Shown: positions 1 through 13,267 of the stretch, in pieces | Layout: the number at the start of each line of letters is the position of its first letter | Position numbering within the stretch: the first letter of the stretch is position 1 | Source: Warburgia ugandensis | Lineage: Eukaryota; Streptophyta; Magnoliopsida; Canellales; Canellaceae | NCBI GenBank assembly: GCA_035236585.1 | Contig: CP141135.1 | Coordinates: 59,731,690 to 59,795,689, forward strand | Length of the DNA stretch: 64,000 nt | Direction: 5' to 3' | Notes under the pieces: model-generated | The model's input: the letters and a program-made list of their open reading frames with translations, nothing else | Databases searched by the model: none | Told to the model about the DNA's origin: nothing | Made by a program: the position numbers and the translations under genes

Positions 1-579
1 AGATTGTTTTGTTTTTCAAGTTCATTTCCTGAAGATCGTGTGAGTTGGCCAATTCTTCTTAATGCTTTAGTATCCTCTACTATCACTATGTTTTGTAAGG
101 TTAACTGTTTCTAATGTCCATCTATCTATTTATTTATTTTACATCTTATGAACTATTTTGCACAACCACAAAGAAATGAAACTGACAAAAGACATTACGG
201 AACAAAATAAGTTCTTGTCATAGAACTGAGGCTTTGTAGACCTATGGTTACTGGACAGTAGTTAATCTTGAGGTCATCTCCCTCCCTTAGAAGAGTTCTC
301 ATCGGTTCATGGCAACATGGTATCTCCTGTCATCATGGGTGTCAAGGTTTCTGCTGAGGGTTGAGATGGTACTAGGCTACCATAGGAGTCATTAGGAGTC
401 ATCTCACTGGCTATCACTTACTGTGGTGAAGTTGAATGTTATTCATCTGATTCAGACAAACTAGAAATTTTCTCTAACTTACGTAACTTTTGCATTTTTT
501 CTTTTTTCTTTTTTACCTCTGTGCCTGTTCTATACATGATTTAATTTAATTATTTTTGGGTTTAATCTTCTTTCAACAG

Positions 580-3500
580 AGAGCTGAGATTGTTGAATGG
601 GTTAGCAGAGGAGGAGGGTTGATTGTTGATGATCTTCAACAACAGAATGTTCACTTCATTATTGAGTGTCATGGTAAAAAACCAAAGCCTGTTAATACCT
701 CTCAGACTATTGCTGTTTCAAGTCATTGGATTCGGTCCTGTTTGGAGGTATAAATGACACTGTTCTGCAGTTGCTTTTTTATTAATAATATTCAGAATAC
801 TTTTCAAACTTTTTATTGACACTGTGACCGGTTGAAGCTGTTTGGTATAGGAGTTGATTTGTTCTATACTTGTGAGGAAACATTGACATTGTGACCTTTT
901 TTGTTTGGTATTTTCAAGTACTTATAACTTCAGAGTTTGAGAACATGTATTTTTCCTTTTCCAATTCAGCATTTATGATCAGTGCATATGGGATTCACAA
1001 CATATTTTTCGTGCTCAGTTCAGGAATATAACATTCGTTGTAGTCCGCTACATAGAATCTTGTTGGGTCCTCTGCATATTTGCTACAGTTCACGTTCTGC
1101 ATTGCTGAATTCCCATATTTGCTTTTGAGAAGAATATCTTGTCTTCTTCCCTCCCAAGGGTGAGAAAAACACATGCAACTGACAAGAAGATATAAAATAA
1201 TACTCTTTTCTTTTTTGTTGGGAGTTGATCCCATTAAACCCTTTTGTGCCATCACCTTCTATATCCTTTTGATGAATGAAGTTTGAAAGAGATCTAAAAA
1301 CCTGTAGCAGTTCATTCTTATATTTTTGCTCTTGTGTTGATGGTTTGTTTGGTTCTTGACTTGGTTGAAGGATGGCTGTATGCCAGATGTTGGAAGTCAC
1401 ATTCTCTATTCACCATTGCCCTGTCATATTCCTTTACCTGGATTTGAAAAATTAAGATTCTGCGTCTCCCAATATGAAGAGAAAGAGAGGTTGCTACTAA
1501 GGAATCTATGCTTTGTTCTTGGGGCAAAATTCACGGAGAAACTGACTAAAAGAGTAACTCATTTACTATGTAAGTTCACTAGTGGCCCGAAGTATGAGGC
1601 TGCTTGTAAATGGGGCATTGAATCTATTACTGCCGAGTGGATAACTCAATGTATCAGGCAGGTACATATGCCAGGTTCTTTTAATATATTGCTTCTACAG
1701 TTCCACTGCAACTCTGTGGCCTTTCATCAGATCAGGACATTGATAAGAAATTACCTGTATTCCATGTTTGCAGGATGAAATGGTTGCCCTAGATTTATTT
1801 CGGCCAAAGGCAGTTAGTGCTCAAGACAGAGAGTCAGGATTATGCACACTGAGCCAATATCCTACACAGGCAGCACTCATGGTGTCTGGAGATATTTCAT
1901 TGCATTTAGAAACTGAATCCAATGGGCCACCAAAAATATCTACACGAACTACTGGTAATAACTTTTATCTGGATCCCTTACTGCTTATTTGTGGGCAATG
2001 TCTCAAGGCCAACATCATGAATGTTGTCCACAGGTTTAGAAAGTGATAACTTCAGTGACAAAGGAAGAGATTCAAGTGCTTCAAATAAAAGACCAAAGCG
2101 TTCAGAAGATGAATACCACATGGATTTTTCGTTGGAGGACTTATCAGTTCATCAAGATGTTAGCTCCTCCAAGATCCTTTCTGCAGATAAATGTGTATCA
2201 AAAGATTGTGGGGAAGGTTTTAATCCTGTCCCTGATGTAGCTGCGGCTATTGAGGATTTATTAGCACAATCAAATAAGGTATCATGCACGAACCTGTATT
2301 TTCTTCCCATTGGACATTATTATTTACTGACTCATTTTTGTGTCCTAATGCAAGATTCAAGACATGAAATCACCTGATAGTAATGGATGTGATCAAAATG
2401 TATCCTTATACTGCACTAAGCATTGGTTTATGAGTTAACTGTACAGATACATGTATCCGTCCTTCTTTAACTTGAAAATCACAGATTTTCTCACCTAATC
2501 ATTCAATTCTTGGTCACAACCATGCTGATTCTCACTCGACCTTTACTATTTCAAAGCACTGGTTAAACAGGTAAACTTTTATACTTGCTTTACTGAAAGC
2601 TGGTTCACTGGTATGTGTTATTCAACTGGGATTACTAAGAAATTAGTCCAATGTTCAAGCAAACTGATAAAGTTCGGTTACCACATGAAAATTAGTCACT
2701 CACATAAGATCTAAACAGGCTAGTTATTGAAGCTCCACCTTTTCAATGCTACTTGTTTACACCCCTTAAGAACGTACAATATGGTACATGCCTATCATTC
2801 GTGATCTTTTATTTGTAACAATACTCTGAATTCTTATCCCAAATATAGTAGAAGTTTGCTACTGTAACATAATTAATGAGATGCTCAGATCATTTTTCTT
2901 CTATCTTCCTTAATTGCTAATAACACTTGTTCTTCCAAGTCACAAATGTCAATGCCTAAGGACTACGCCTGGTAGATTTAAGTGGGTAGAACCAGTTCTA
3001 CGCTTATCACCCACAAATCAGAATTTAGTGCATGGGCTTATCAACTGAAGGTGAAGTTCTCTTTTCTTTAAATTTCAGAAGGCCTGTAAAGATGGCATAA
3101 TTTTGTTATATGTTCCATTGATCCTTTGATGGAGTAAGCAGGAAGTCATTCATCCATGGAAGCTTCCACAGGAACCACAAGATCCCTCTTTTCCATTATA
3201 GAGCAACCTCGTTTTTCCTCATTCACAAAAATAAGATTCTCTGGCAGCCTTCAAGCCAGCTTATTCTGTGTCTTCTGCTTCATGGGCTTTGACAGCATAT
3301 GCCTGTCAAGCTATTCTATTCTTTCAAGTGTTCCTACTGTCTGCAAATACACAGAAACACTTCAATGATATCCACTTACATGAATTCATATAGTTCATCA
3401 TTTAGGCACTTGAAAATTAATGGTGAAGGTCATTCTGAGACCACATTCAATAAGAGCTATCTAGAGTTCTAGACTTTCATCCATTTTGCTCTTAGTGCTG

Positions 3501-4043
3501 AGGAGCATGTATAATCTGTTATTTTGGATCATACATTTTAAAAGCTTATGTATTTGGACAGTCCAGATCAAGCACAGGTTATTTTGAGGAGCATGTATAA
3601 TCTGTTATTTTGGATCATACAAAACTTGCTGAATTGTGACAATGGTAACAGGCTCCTCTAAGAAATCATTGAAATATAACTGGTTTGTTTCGAACAGATT
3701 GCCAATCATGTCTATGGGAACTTTTGGATTATTTTTCAGTTCTTCACTCTTGTAGTTTGTTGTAATGACTGCTTTGACACTGTCATCAGGAATGAGAAGC
3801 AAGATAATCTTTGTAGTCCATCTGGGCGTGATGGAAAACAGACCACTTGTGATGGTTTCAGTGAAACACAGACGGAATCTCAGGTCATTGGTCTGCTTGC
3901 TTTCAGTTGGTTGATTTTTTGATCAGGGCAGAAGTGAGTCTGCTCAGAGGATAATTTTGTGAATGCAGGTTGTTGGGTACGAAGAAGATTTATCCGGAAG
4001 GCAAATGATAATAGATAGGGTTCGAACGCGTAGCATGTCTTGA
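580..4043 (+). CDS. MEI1: TopBP1/MEI1-like BRCT-domain protein, 3' part (5' end outside window)
   Basis: Eight exons are visible: 580-747, 1371-1661, 1774-1954, 2034-2278, 2355-2399, 2485-2570, 3790-3883 and 3969-4043. All junctions are GT-AG and all phases join, giving 394 residues and a TGA at 4041-4043. The first visible exon ends one BRCT repeat, with the HWIRSCLE motif. The second holds a complete BRCT repeat from FEKLRFCVSQ to TAEWITQCIRQ, with the conserved Trp-x3-Cys near its end. The rest is a low-complexity linker and a charged C-terminus (RQMIIDRVRTRS). BRCT proteins of the TopBP1 group bind phosphoproteins in DNA-damage checkpoint and meiotic repair; Arabidopsis MEI1 is the plant member this resembles. 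That assignment comes from remembered family sequence, not a search. The N-terminal BRCT repeats must lie before position 1. The 2571-3789 intron is long (1.2 kb) and contains a 36-bp duplication. Confidence 0.8.
3500..3621. repeat. 36-bp direct duplication in MEI1-like intron
   Basis: The same 36 bp occur at 3500-3535 and 3586-3621 with no mismatch, 50 bp apart, in the intron before the penultimate MEI1-like exon. It starts GAGGAGCATGTATAATC. No transposon ends are visible, so a recent local duplication is the simplest reading. Confidence 0.8.
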
Positions 4044-4248
4044 ACTGCCTGTAAAGAAAAGACTGATGATGTTGCTAAAAGATAACAAGGAAACAATTAA
4101 TATCTGTAAGGTAAAACTGTTATGTTGACAGTGCATTCATCGTATTGGTATACTTGGCATTGTCTACATAGATTTCCTGAACATAATTTGCAAAACAACT
4201 TTTTTTGGTAGCAGTTGAACTTCTGTTTGCGTGGAAATTTTGCCACAA

Positions 4249-4425
4249 AACAGCCCCGGTGCATGAAGCTCTCGCCTATGCGGGGTCCGGGGAAGGGGCA
4301 GACCACAAGGGCCTAAAGTACACAGCCTTACCTTGCATTTTGCAAGAGGCTGTTTTCACGCCTTGAACCTGTGACCTCAAGGTCACACGATGACAACTTT
4401 TACCGTTGCACCGAGGCTCCCCTTC
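4249..4425 (-). mobile_element. Au-like SINE copy 1
   Basis: On the - strand this reads as a tRNA-derived Au-type SINE: a box A-like start next to GGGGAGCCTCGG, a box B-like GGTTCAAGG, then the characteristic segment with CCCCTTCCCCGGACCCCGCA. It is flanked by a perfect 14-bp target duplication, AAATTTTGCCACAA, at 4235-4248 and 4426-4439. It inserted about 200 bp behind the MEI1-like stop codon. Confidence 0.9.
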
Positions 4426-4439
4426 AAATTTTGCCACAA

Positions 4440-6375
4440 CAATGGGGAGCAAAGTAATGTGAAACTCTATCAGCTGTCACGAGAGATTCTACTGCAGTAA
4501 CTTATTCTCCTTTGTAATGCAAAATCTTTGTCGTTCTGACCTTTAATGTAAATAATTTGCTGATGCACTTACTTTTCTTTTTATTTGGGCACTGAATCTG
4601 GTCCTGAGGTATAGTACATTTCTACAATAGATTTTCTTTTAACAATTTTTTATATAATTGCCCCCACTTTCTTGAGAAGCTGTAGGACGACGATGCCTTT
4701 AGAATTATGTTGAAATTGAATACTATCCAGTTGGGGAATGAAGACCTAAATTTTAAAGCAGAATCCTTGGGAGCTAAAAAATTGGTTACTGCCAATTTAT
4801 TGCAGGCATTCAACATCATGATCTTTAACTAACTTCTCAGCTCTTTTTTTGGAGAAGCTTACGAGTGCCAATCTCCAAACGGCATGGTGTATGTGCTGTG
4901 TGAGACTACTTGTTTTGATAGTTTCATGGGCCCGCCTGACAGTTGTAACACTACTAGGGACTGATGTAGTAACGCATCTGTACATTCTGGCACAGAGAGA
5001 GACTAGTAGGGTTTTTCATTTTCAAAAGAAGAAACCATTAATAGTTTCATTACAATGAACCAATGTAGTTCTTGAGACTTGAAAACTATTCTGCACTTAG
5101 TGTTTAAGTAATAGTATTACTTTTTTTTGTTTATTTTGAATGGTTGAACCATAGTACAAATTACTCTCTTAAGTTTGTCAATGGTCGACCCAGGGTGTTT
5201 CCTATACATATATAAGAGAGGAAATTTTAACAAGGAGTTGTAGTTGTAAAGTGCAGGTGACATTTAATTGATTGAGAAAAAGTTTTTAGCTGCTATTTCT
5301 TTAACTTTTTTATTTGTTTTCTACTTTTTTCCAACTAATCAAATATCACTTGCTTGCACTTGCATTAAATAGTTGAAATTAACACATCCCATATATATAG
5401 ATGATTTGCTGAGTTTTAATAGTTATTTAGAAGTATAACTGTTTACACTCCCTTACTGACCCTTCAAACATCTGGCCAGGCACGACTTTTACGCATGATT
5501 TAACCATGGTAGACGCCCTACTTGTTAAATGCATGGTACAACAACAGAAAAGGTGGAGACTAAAAAGGCTTATTGGATGGAGAAGAAAGTTTTCACTTAC
5601 TAATAGGGTGTGAGAGACGCTAATAGGGGGATAGACATGAGGTTCCTTCTTCTCTAACTCCTCTGCCCAACTTTTATTGTTCATTCGTTCTTGCGCTATT
5701 AGTAAGTTATCCCCTCTCAGATGGTTGAGTTCATGAATGATCTTGCTTCAGTCTGCCTTTATGGTGAAGGGAAATCCCAGCTAAAATGTATATCAAACCT
5801 CATGATTAGGCAGTTCATAAGGGCTTGTCCTTCTGGCCAGGAATAAACACTCCTAAGAAATGGTCTGGTTAGGTTTGTGTGGATTTTCTAAATGAAGGTG
5901 CACATGAGGCAGTTCCATGTCGCGAGGCCCCACTAGGGGCACCAGAGCTTGTCATAACTCTAACTGGCAATATATGTCTCCTTACATGAGGAATGCTGTA
6001 ATGGGGCTTAACAATACCTGAAGCAGCAGTAAACTGCCACTTTTGCATGGAGGGGTTCGCCGTTGGGTGATCAGAACTACTAACCTTTGGATGTCCAATT
6101 AGTTCAAAATGCATGCAGTATAGATGATTCGAACATTTTAGAAACTGTGTTTTTGATCATTGAATGAATATGCAAGGCTTCCAGCCTGCTAGTTTCCTGT
6201 GATATAAAGGTACAACTTTTGCAGATACTAGATTCATCTGTTCTGCATGCGTTTTGAACTTCAGATATCGAAAGCTGGCCTAACCAGGTGAACAGGTGAC
6301 GGCACCCCAATGCGGGCAACTAGACTGCGACTTAGGGTATTGTCACACTTGACTACAGCATCCTCGTGCATGCTA
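4440..6375. other. Intergenic, no gene seen
   Basis: AT-rich DNA downstream of the MEI1-like gene. The open frames here are short, unrelated to each other and lack splice-compatible partners. I see no RNA gene or recognisable transposon. Confidence 0.6.
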
Positions 6376-6377
6376 AA

Positions 6378-9300
6378 CAAGGGCTCCGGTTTGCGATTAG
6401 CCCCTAGATTCTTATTTTGGTTCTCAAGTAGGCCCTGAACTTGAGTTTTGTTTGCAAGTCTCCCAACTTATTGAACAGCCTGTAAGTAGCCCCTTGGACA
6501 GAAACTGTAAAACAGCCTTTACACGGGGTAGTTTAAGTGGTCATTTTGATTTTACTTCTTCTCGAAACAAAAACATTGATCAAACCATCTGAAGGAAAAA
6601 TTACTAATTTCAGCGTTTCAAATCATCTTTTTCGTCTAGGCATCGACTGTAACTGCAGTATAGGCCAAATTCGAAACTTTCAAAGATTGCCAACCTCCTC
6701 CTCCGTCCCACTTCCAAGCTTTAGAAATTTCCTTCCATTTGGAAAGAGAAATCCACAGAACCAGAGAAAATAGAAGAAAGAAATGCCTACGTGCATCACC
6801 AGCTTCTCCACTGAATTCATGTTTCAAGTTGCAGAAAATCGATTATAAGATAGAAGCAAGAAGAAGAGACCAACCAAGAGGAAGAGAAATACCAACGAAT
6901 ACAAGAAGAAGAAGAAGGTCAAAGTACCAACGAGGACAAGAAGAAGAAGGTCACAGGTAAAGAGAATATGCAAGCTCTGTTTAGAAGTTCTTCATTGGAG
7001 TTTTTCAGTAGTGGTGAGTAATTTCAAGAGCATAAGATTCGTATCGCCACGAGATATAAGAACATTGACAGGTAAGAGTTTAGAGTTAGTAGATACGATG
7101 AAACATGAGAGAGTCAATATAGCTTGTATCTAAGAAACCAAGTGAAAAAGGGGCTAAAATTAGAGAAATCAACAGGTATAAGCTCTGGTACGTAGGAAAG
7201 GATAATAACAGAAATGACGTAGAAATAGTGGTGAATAAAGAATTAAAGGATAAAGTTGTAGATATTAAAAGAGCCAGTGATAGAATTATAGTAACAAAAC
7301 TTGTTCTGAGAGAGCAGATCATAAATTTTATAAGTACATATGCACAACAAATAGAGTTACAAGATATAATTAATAGACAGATTTAGAAAGATATGAAGGG
7401 AGTTATATAAGAAATTTTCAACATATAGGGGATATTTATAGGAGCAAACTTAAATGACTATATGAGCCAAATAGACTTAATAACCTTTAAAAGTGGACTC
7501 CATAAGAGCCAAATAGACTTTTTATTACCTTGGAATATCAAACGATCAATGTGTAAGGATTAAAAGGTGATACCCAGTGAGAGTTTAACCTTACAACATA
7601 TGTCAATGGTTATGGATATCTACATTAAAAGATGGAAGAAAGGAAATGATCTTAATAGGTATATGAAAACTAAGTAGTTGAACTTAAAATGGGAGAAAAT
7701 TATCTCACTCACAAATAAGTTGATTGTAGAAGGAAATTAGAATAATGAAATAGAAGTAAATACCATATGGATTAATATGGCTAAGTCCATTAAGAAAGTG
7801 GCAAAAAATGTTCTACAAGTATCTTAAGGTAAAAGGCAATTAGTAAAGGCAACTTGGTGGTAAAGATAAATAGTATAAGAAGTTATTAAAGAAAAACAGT
7901 GTTTGTTTAAAGCATGACATAATACTAGAAATAATGAAAATTATGAACCACATAAGAATGCCAAAAAGGTGCTAAGAGAATAGTGAAGCTAAACTTAAGA
8001 CATATGCTAATCTCTATATTAGACTAAGATCAAGAGAAGGTGAGAAATATGTGTTTAAACTTGCAAAAATAAGACAATAGAAAGGTAAGGACTTAGACCA
8101 TGTTAAGTGCATTAGAAGTAATGATCAGAGGATATCAGTCAAGGATGACGAGATCAAACAAAAGTGGGAAAGTTACTTCAAAAATTGCTAAATGACAATT
8201 GCTCCAAGAATATAGGGATTGAAAGTTTTGTAAGCTTAAATAACATTAGGCATTATATATATGACTATAAGATTAGAATACCTAAAGTGAAAGAGGCGTT
8301 GAAAAAGATAAAATCAAGAAAGGCCTTGTGGAGGATGGTATACCAATAGAGGTTTGAAAGCATATAAGAGATATTAGAGTAATTTGGTTAACCAAGTTGT
8401 TTAACAAGATTATAAAATTAAAGAAAATGCTGGATGAATGGAGAAAGAGCTCTATTGTACCAATTTATAAGAATAAATGAGACATATAGAGCTACACTAA
8501 TTATTAGGGGATCAAACTTATAAGTCACACTATGAAACTTTTTGAAAGAGTGATTAAGAAGAGGCTACAACATGAGACAAGCGTATCTAATAACTAGTTT
8601 GCTTTCATGCCTAGAAGGTCTACTGTGAAATTTATTTTCTTATTAAGATAATTGATAGAGAAATATAGGGGGAGGAGGAAGGACTTTCACATGGTCTTAT
8701 TGATATAGAGAAAGCTTATGATAGGGTCTTTAGAGAGTTAATATAAAGGGTGTTGCGCGAGAAAGGGGTTTCGAAGGATATATAGACATAATTAAAGATA
8801 TATATGAGGGATCAGTAATAAATTTTAAGACTATTGGTGGAGAGATCGGTGATTTTCCTGTCACTGTAGGTTATCAAGGATCAGCATTGAGCCTATACAT
8901 TTTCATATTGGTTATGAATGAGTTAATAAAACATATGCACAAGGAGATTCCATGGTGCATGCTATTTGTAGATGATATAGTTTTAATTGATGAGATAAGG
9001 GAAGGCATAAACACAAAGCTAAAGTTATGGAGAGAAGTATTAGAACATAAAGGATTTAAAATAAGCTAAACTAAGACGAAGTATATGGAATGCAATTTTA
9101 GTAAGGAGAAGAGCAGGAGTGGAGCACCAGTAAAGATTGATAACCAAGCAGTCCCCGTAAAAGACCACATTTAGTACTTTGGATTGATAATTCATGAGAG
9201 AGGAGAGATTGAGAGGGAGGTTACCTAGAGAATTTAAGTGGGTTGGAACAAACGTAAATGTACATCTGGAGTTTTGTTTGATCAACGGGTGCCACTTAAA

Positions 9301-10664
9301 CTAAAAGAAAAATTATGTAGAATGGTTATAAGGTCGGCATGATCTATGAATCAGAGTGTTGGGTAGTTAAAGAACATCATATTTATATGTTGAGCGTAGT
9401 AGAAATAAGGATGTTGAGATGGATGACTAGCAAGATAAGAAATGAAAGAATTATGAATGAAAATATTAGAGGAAACTTAAGGGTAGCACTAATAGGTAAT
9501 AAGATAAGGGAGATTAGACTTAGATAGTTTGGATATATCCAACGAAGACCAAAGACGGCACCAATTAGAAGGGGTGAGGCAATGCAAGTAGAAGATTCAA
9601 AAAGGGCAAGGGGAAGGCCCAAAAGAAGTGGTGAGAAAAGGTTTAAAAACTTTAGGACTAAATGAAGCCATAGTACTTAATAAAGGAAAATGAAAGAACA
9701 AGATTCATATGACCGACCTCTAATTGGGATAAGATATTGATGATGATGATTCTGATTCTCCAGTAACACTGATGTATCCATTGTCGGCATCATCGAAATG
9801 CTAAAAGAGCTAGCGTTTTGAACGGTCAAGTGCAAGAGAGTGTTACTGTGGTGAAGAGATCTCATGAGCCTTGCTCTTATTTTAAGAAATCAATGGTGGA
9901 GATGATAATTGAAAAATAAATGTGTGCAGCCAAGGATCTGGAACAGCTTCTCTATTACTTCTTATTGTTGAATTCTTCTTGTCATCATCAGGTTATTGTG
10001 GAAGTGTTTATAGAGATTTGGGAAGCTCTGTTGACGAATCAGATCTGATTGTACTTTCCATATCCTTTATGGGTACCAGGGCTTTGATCTTCTTCTTCCT
10101 ATGCTCTTTGTAAAAAGTTTGCTTCCATTTTGTAATGAGATTTCCTCCAAACTGATATTTGTTAGATATTCTCCAATACCAGAATGATGTTATCCATGGC
10201 TGTTTACAGTTTTGCACCATTAGAACATTGTTAAAGTATTGCAGAAGAAACATACAACTAGATCATACTCTGTTTGAATGATTTAAGGTAGAAAATAGCA
10301 GCTGAATCAACTCAGGGTATGTTATCCCCATTTCAAACAGACCCAATTATTCTTTTGGTATTTTTCTTGCATATTCTGCCTACAATCGGGTATGTATCAG
10401 AGCAGGTCAAGCAGCTCTTCTGCTTCTGCTAGCAGGTTTTTTTTAGTGAAAGATCTGTTTCAAAAGGAACACGGTTAATCTTAAAGAGGAAGGAAAATTG
10501 AAATGCCCAAACTGCCTCAACAGCTATTTTAACCAATTTCGTCGAAAGAGGCTACTTGAAGCGAAGTTCATTAAGTTGGGGCAACATGCAAACAAACCAA
10601 AGTTCAGGGCCTACTTGCAGACCAAAATAAGAGTCTAGAGGCTAATTGGGAACCAGAGCTTCTG
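6378..10664. mobile_element. TIR element (MULE-like) interrupted by an RTE LINE
   Basis: The left end (about 6378-6570) and the right end (about 10470-10664) are imperfect inverted repeats of roughly 190 bp. The outermost matching block is GCTCYGGTT followed by ATTAGCC, and a second block contains AAGTAGGCCCTGAAC. Long terminal inverted repeats suggest a Mutator-like element, but no transposase is visible and no convincing 9-bp target duplication was found, so the class is inferred. The interior between the left repeat and the LINE (6640-6960) and between the LINE and the right repeat (9760-10460) is not recognisable; it could be captured host sequence. Confidence 0.5.
7000..9752 (+). mobile_element. 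RTE-type LINE copy 1, decayed
   Basis: Translated fragments follow plant RTE LINEs in order. An endonuclease-like start is at 7060-7130 (RTLTGKSLELVDT, broken by stops). Reverse transcriptase pieces are at 8560-9070, including [12 protein letters not shown], the RTE version of the catalytic FADD block. The C-terminal block at 9390-9530 has RMLRWMTSKIRNERI and NIRGNLRVA. The element ends in the usual TTGGGATAAG and a GATGATGATG tail near 9752. Many stops and frameshifts make it non-functional. The 5' boundary is uncertain (6955-7050), and no target duplication was identified. Confidence 0.8.
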
Positions 10665-10689
10665 AACAAACATTCAATATAAGTGTCTA

Positions 10690-10868
10690 AAGGGCAGTCC
10701 CGGTCCACGAAGCTCCTGCGTATGTGGGTTCCGAAAAAGGGGCAGACCATAAGGGTCAACAGTATGTAGCCCTACTTTGCATTTTGCAGGAGGCCATTTC
10801 TACACCTTAAACTTGTGATCTCAAGGTCACACGACGACAATTCTATCATTACGCTAAGGCTCCCCTTC
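10690..10868 (-). mobile_element. Au-like SINE copy 2
   Basis: Diverged copy of the Au-type SINE, same orientation as copy 1. It is flanked by a 17-bp duplication beginning TTCAATATAA at 10673-10689 and 10869-10885, with two mismatches, so it is older than the copies with perfect duplications. It lies just outside the right inverted repeat of the MULE-like element. Confidence 0.85.
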
Positions 10869-11262
10869 TTCAATATAAATGTCCATGGACAACAAAGGGG
10901 TCTTCTTTAGATGATCTGCTTCATGCATCTGACTGCTCCAGCTTTAGGTGTCTTATTTTGAACATTACTTCGATTCAATGACTCCTGTCAAAAAAAGTTG
11001 TCCTCTGCTCACAGAAAATGAACCCGTTTGGAAACTAGTATAACAAGGTCAAAATTCAACTGCCCAAAGCATAGTTTTTAGGATCCAGAATGCTCCAAAC
11101 ATTGTCATTTGTTGTATAGAAGACATCCACTGAGCCATCGGACCAATGGGTCAGATCATCCAAATTTGAGGTCCCATCACGAGAAAGGGATTTTTGAAAG
11201 TGATGTATGGATTCAAACTAATGCCTTAAAAAGACCAAGCATAAGGCAGTCGGTCGCAATAA

Positions 11263-11440
11263 TGGGCAGCCTTAGTGTACAAAGCTTTCGCTTATGGGGG
11301 TCTAGAAAAGGGGCAGACCACAAGGGTTAATAGTAAGCACCAGTACTTTTTATTTTGCAAGATGCTGTTTCCACTCCTTAAACTCTAACCTCAAGTTCAC
11401 ACAACGACAACTCAACTGTTGCGTTAAGGCTCCTCTTCTT
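11263..11440 (-). mobile_element. Au-like SINE copy 3
   Basis: Diverged Au-type SINE, recognised by GGGGCAGACCACAAGGG on the + strand and the terminal GGCTCCTCTTC. No clear target duplication was found. Confidence 0.75.
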
Positions 11441-12303
11441 GACAACCCACTACTGGAGCACAAAAGTAAGAAGGGCCTTGTGTAGGATGGGTCAACTGAA
11501 CTATGATCAAGGCCAGTCTGCATGTTCCTTTCTCTACAGTTTATGTGCTGTAGAACCACAAAGTTGTGGCCTCCAAACCGCAAGTATTTCATGGCTGATT
11601 TTACTCAGCAAGCTAAGGGCCCCTCAATCTGTGATCGGAAGCTCTTCATGATTCCTTAACTTGCTTCGCCATAACCACATGGAGGTGGATCCCCATGCTT
11701 TAGTATTTGGTGGTTTAGATCGTTTGACTGGATCTTAGATAGGTCATACATCATCAGATGAAGGGCTTCGTCCAAATGTGGGCCCTTCGGATAAGAACTA
11801 TGTGAACACGTACCAATTCCCATGATTTTTCAGTTAAAATATCTGAAATCAAACATAAGCACCATCAACGATGGTAACTAATTAATTTGATGATCGTGAC
11901 CGCACATATTATAAGGATTGGTAATTCCATGTGAGAGTTTTATATAATTCATCATCTGATGAATGGTCACCATCAGAAAGGGACTGGATGAATGGTGGGC
12001 CAGTGAATGAACCAAAAATTCAACCATTCATCCATGATCATCCATAACAGTTAGTCAAAAGTTTTCAAAGAAGACAAAGGGATTAGAATTTGTGAGTCTT
12101 CTTTGAAATGGACTCGTAGAATTTTAGTCATGGATTACTAGTAGGAAGGGCAACAACCGATCTCATCTTCTGCTGTGAGATCATGAAAGGCTAGGAAATA
12201 TGCGGGACTCATGGGTGCGGTGATCTGAGTCGTTCAATTTGTGGGCACAATCTTGGATAGATCATCCCAATTGGGTTCTCCTAGTTAATAACTGATATGT
12301 AAA
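11441..12303. other. Intergenic, no gene seen
   Basis: Between two SINE copies. Short open frames only, with no coding character recognised and no clear repeat. Confidence 0.5.
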
Positions 12304-12380
12304 ATGGGTAGCACAATGTATGAAGCTTTTGCATATGTGGGGTACGGTAAAGGTGTGGACAACAAAAGGTCTATAATAAT
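12304..12380 (-). mobile_element. Au-like SINE fragment
   Basis: Only the 3' portion of the SINE (as read on the - strand) remains: AAGCTTTTGC..TGTGGGGT.. followed by GTGGACAACAAAAGG on the + strand. The tRNA-like half is absent. Confidence 0.55.
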
Positions 12381-12569
12381 AATATGTATGATCTGAGTTG
12401 CCATTGGAAGCTTGAGAAACAGCCTACATCAATGTCTTTGCCGCAGAGGTGCAGGGGGACCTGTGTTCGAGACTCTACATGCGTGTTTAACTTTGAAAAA
12501 TTCATCATAATCAAAGCCTTATCCCGATTAGGGTTTGGCCATATAAATCTTGCTCCTCCATTTGGCTCT

Positions 12570-12765
12570 ATTAACTGTCGTGAGTTTATTTAGTCTATTC
12601 ATTCTTTTGGATCTCTTTCTTACTCTTTTAGAAACTTCAACTTGGATTATCTCATTTCTCTTAACTTGTGCCCTTTTTGGCCTCTGTTGGACATGTCCAA
12701 ACAAATTATCTAAAATCTATTATTCTAATTCCTAAATTTACTTAAAATTTCTCCAACAATAAAAA
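12570..12765 (-). mobile_element. RTE LINE 3' relic
   Basis: The reverse complement contains the C-terminal RTE segment also present at 9480-9620 and 19730-19880, including the shared TTTGGACATGTCCAA block. It is about 200 bp and strongly diverged. Confidence 0.65.
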
Positions 12766-12805
12766 AAAATGTCATCTCAAATCATTGAACAAACCAGGAA
12801 GAAGA

Positions 12806-12842
12806 AACACCATGTTGTCTGCGACCAACTACACTAGATGAC
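12806..12842 (-). mobile_element. SINE family B fragment (tRNA-like 5' end)
   Basis: On the - strand TAGTGTAGTTGG followed by TCGCAGACAA matches the box A region of the SINE at 20371-20560. Only the 5' end is recognisable. Confidence 0.4.
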
Positions 12843-13071
12843 AATGATGATATATTCCCACTAGCCCATCTAGACTCATCTATGGTCAAACTGATCCGCG
12901 GAGTCAGTCAAACCATTGCTTAGCCCCCCGCCGGGCCGCCCCCCTAATCATGTAAGGTCTAACAACTGAGTGGCCCAAGTCTTACTTCTAGGGTGCTTTA
13001 TTCTGAGCCCACTAGGTTTTTGTGTTCACCACTAATACAGCAAATAGGGAAGTGATCAGGCTTTGAATATT

Positions 13072-13252
13072 AAAGAGGGCAGTTTCAGTGCACAAAGCTA
13101 CTACTTATGTGAGGTCTGGAGAACGGGTGGACCACAAGAACTTAAAGTACACAGTCTTGCCTTGCATTTTAAAAGAGGCTATTTTCATGCCTTAACCCCT
13201 TACGTCAAGGTCAAACAATGACAACTTTTACCGCTGCACCAAAGCTCCTCTT
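13072..13252 (-). mobile_element. Au-like SINE copy 4
   Basis: Au-type SINE flanked by a perfect 15-bp target duplication CAGGCTTTGAATATT at 13057-13071 and 13253-13267. It has the same orientation as every other copy in the window. Confidence 0.88.
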
Positions 13253-13267
13253 CAGGCTTTGAATATT

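Noticed and set aside
1-120. Possible upstream MEI1-like exon ending at TGTAAG|GTTAAC
   Set aside because: A frame is open (FPEDRVSWPILLNALV) but I could not tie it to a BRCT motif or to an acceptor within the window.
12384-12500. tRNA-like GTGTTCGAGACTC as a tRNA gene or SINE
   Set aside because: Only a box B-like word is present; no cloverleaf and no box A at proper distance could be built.
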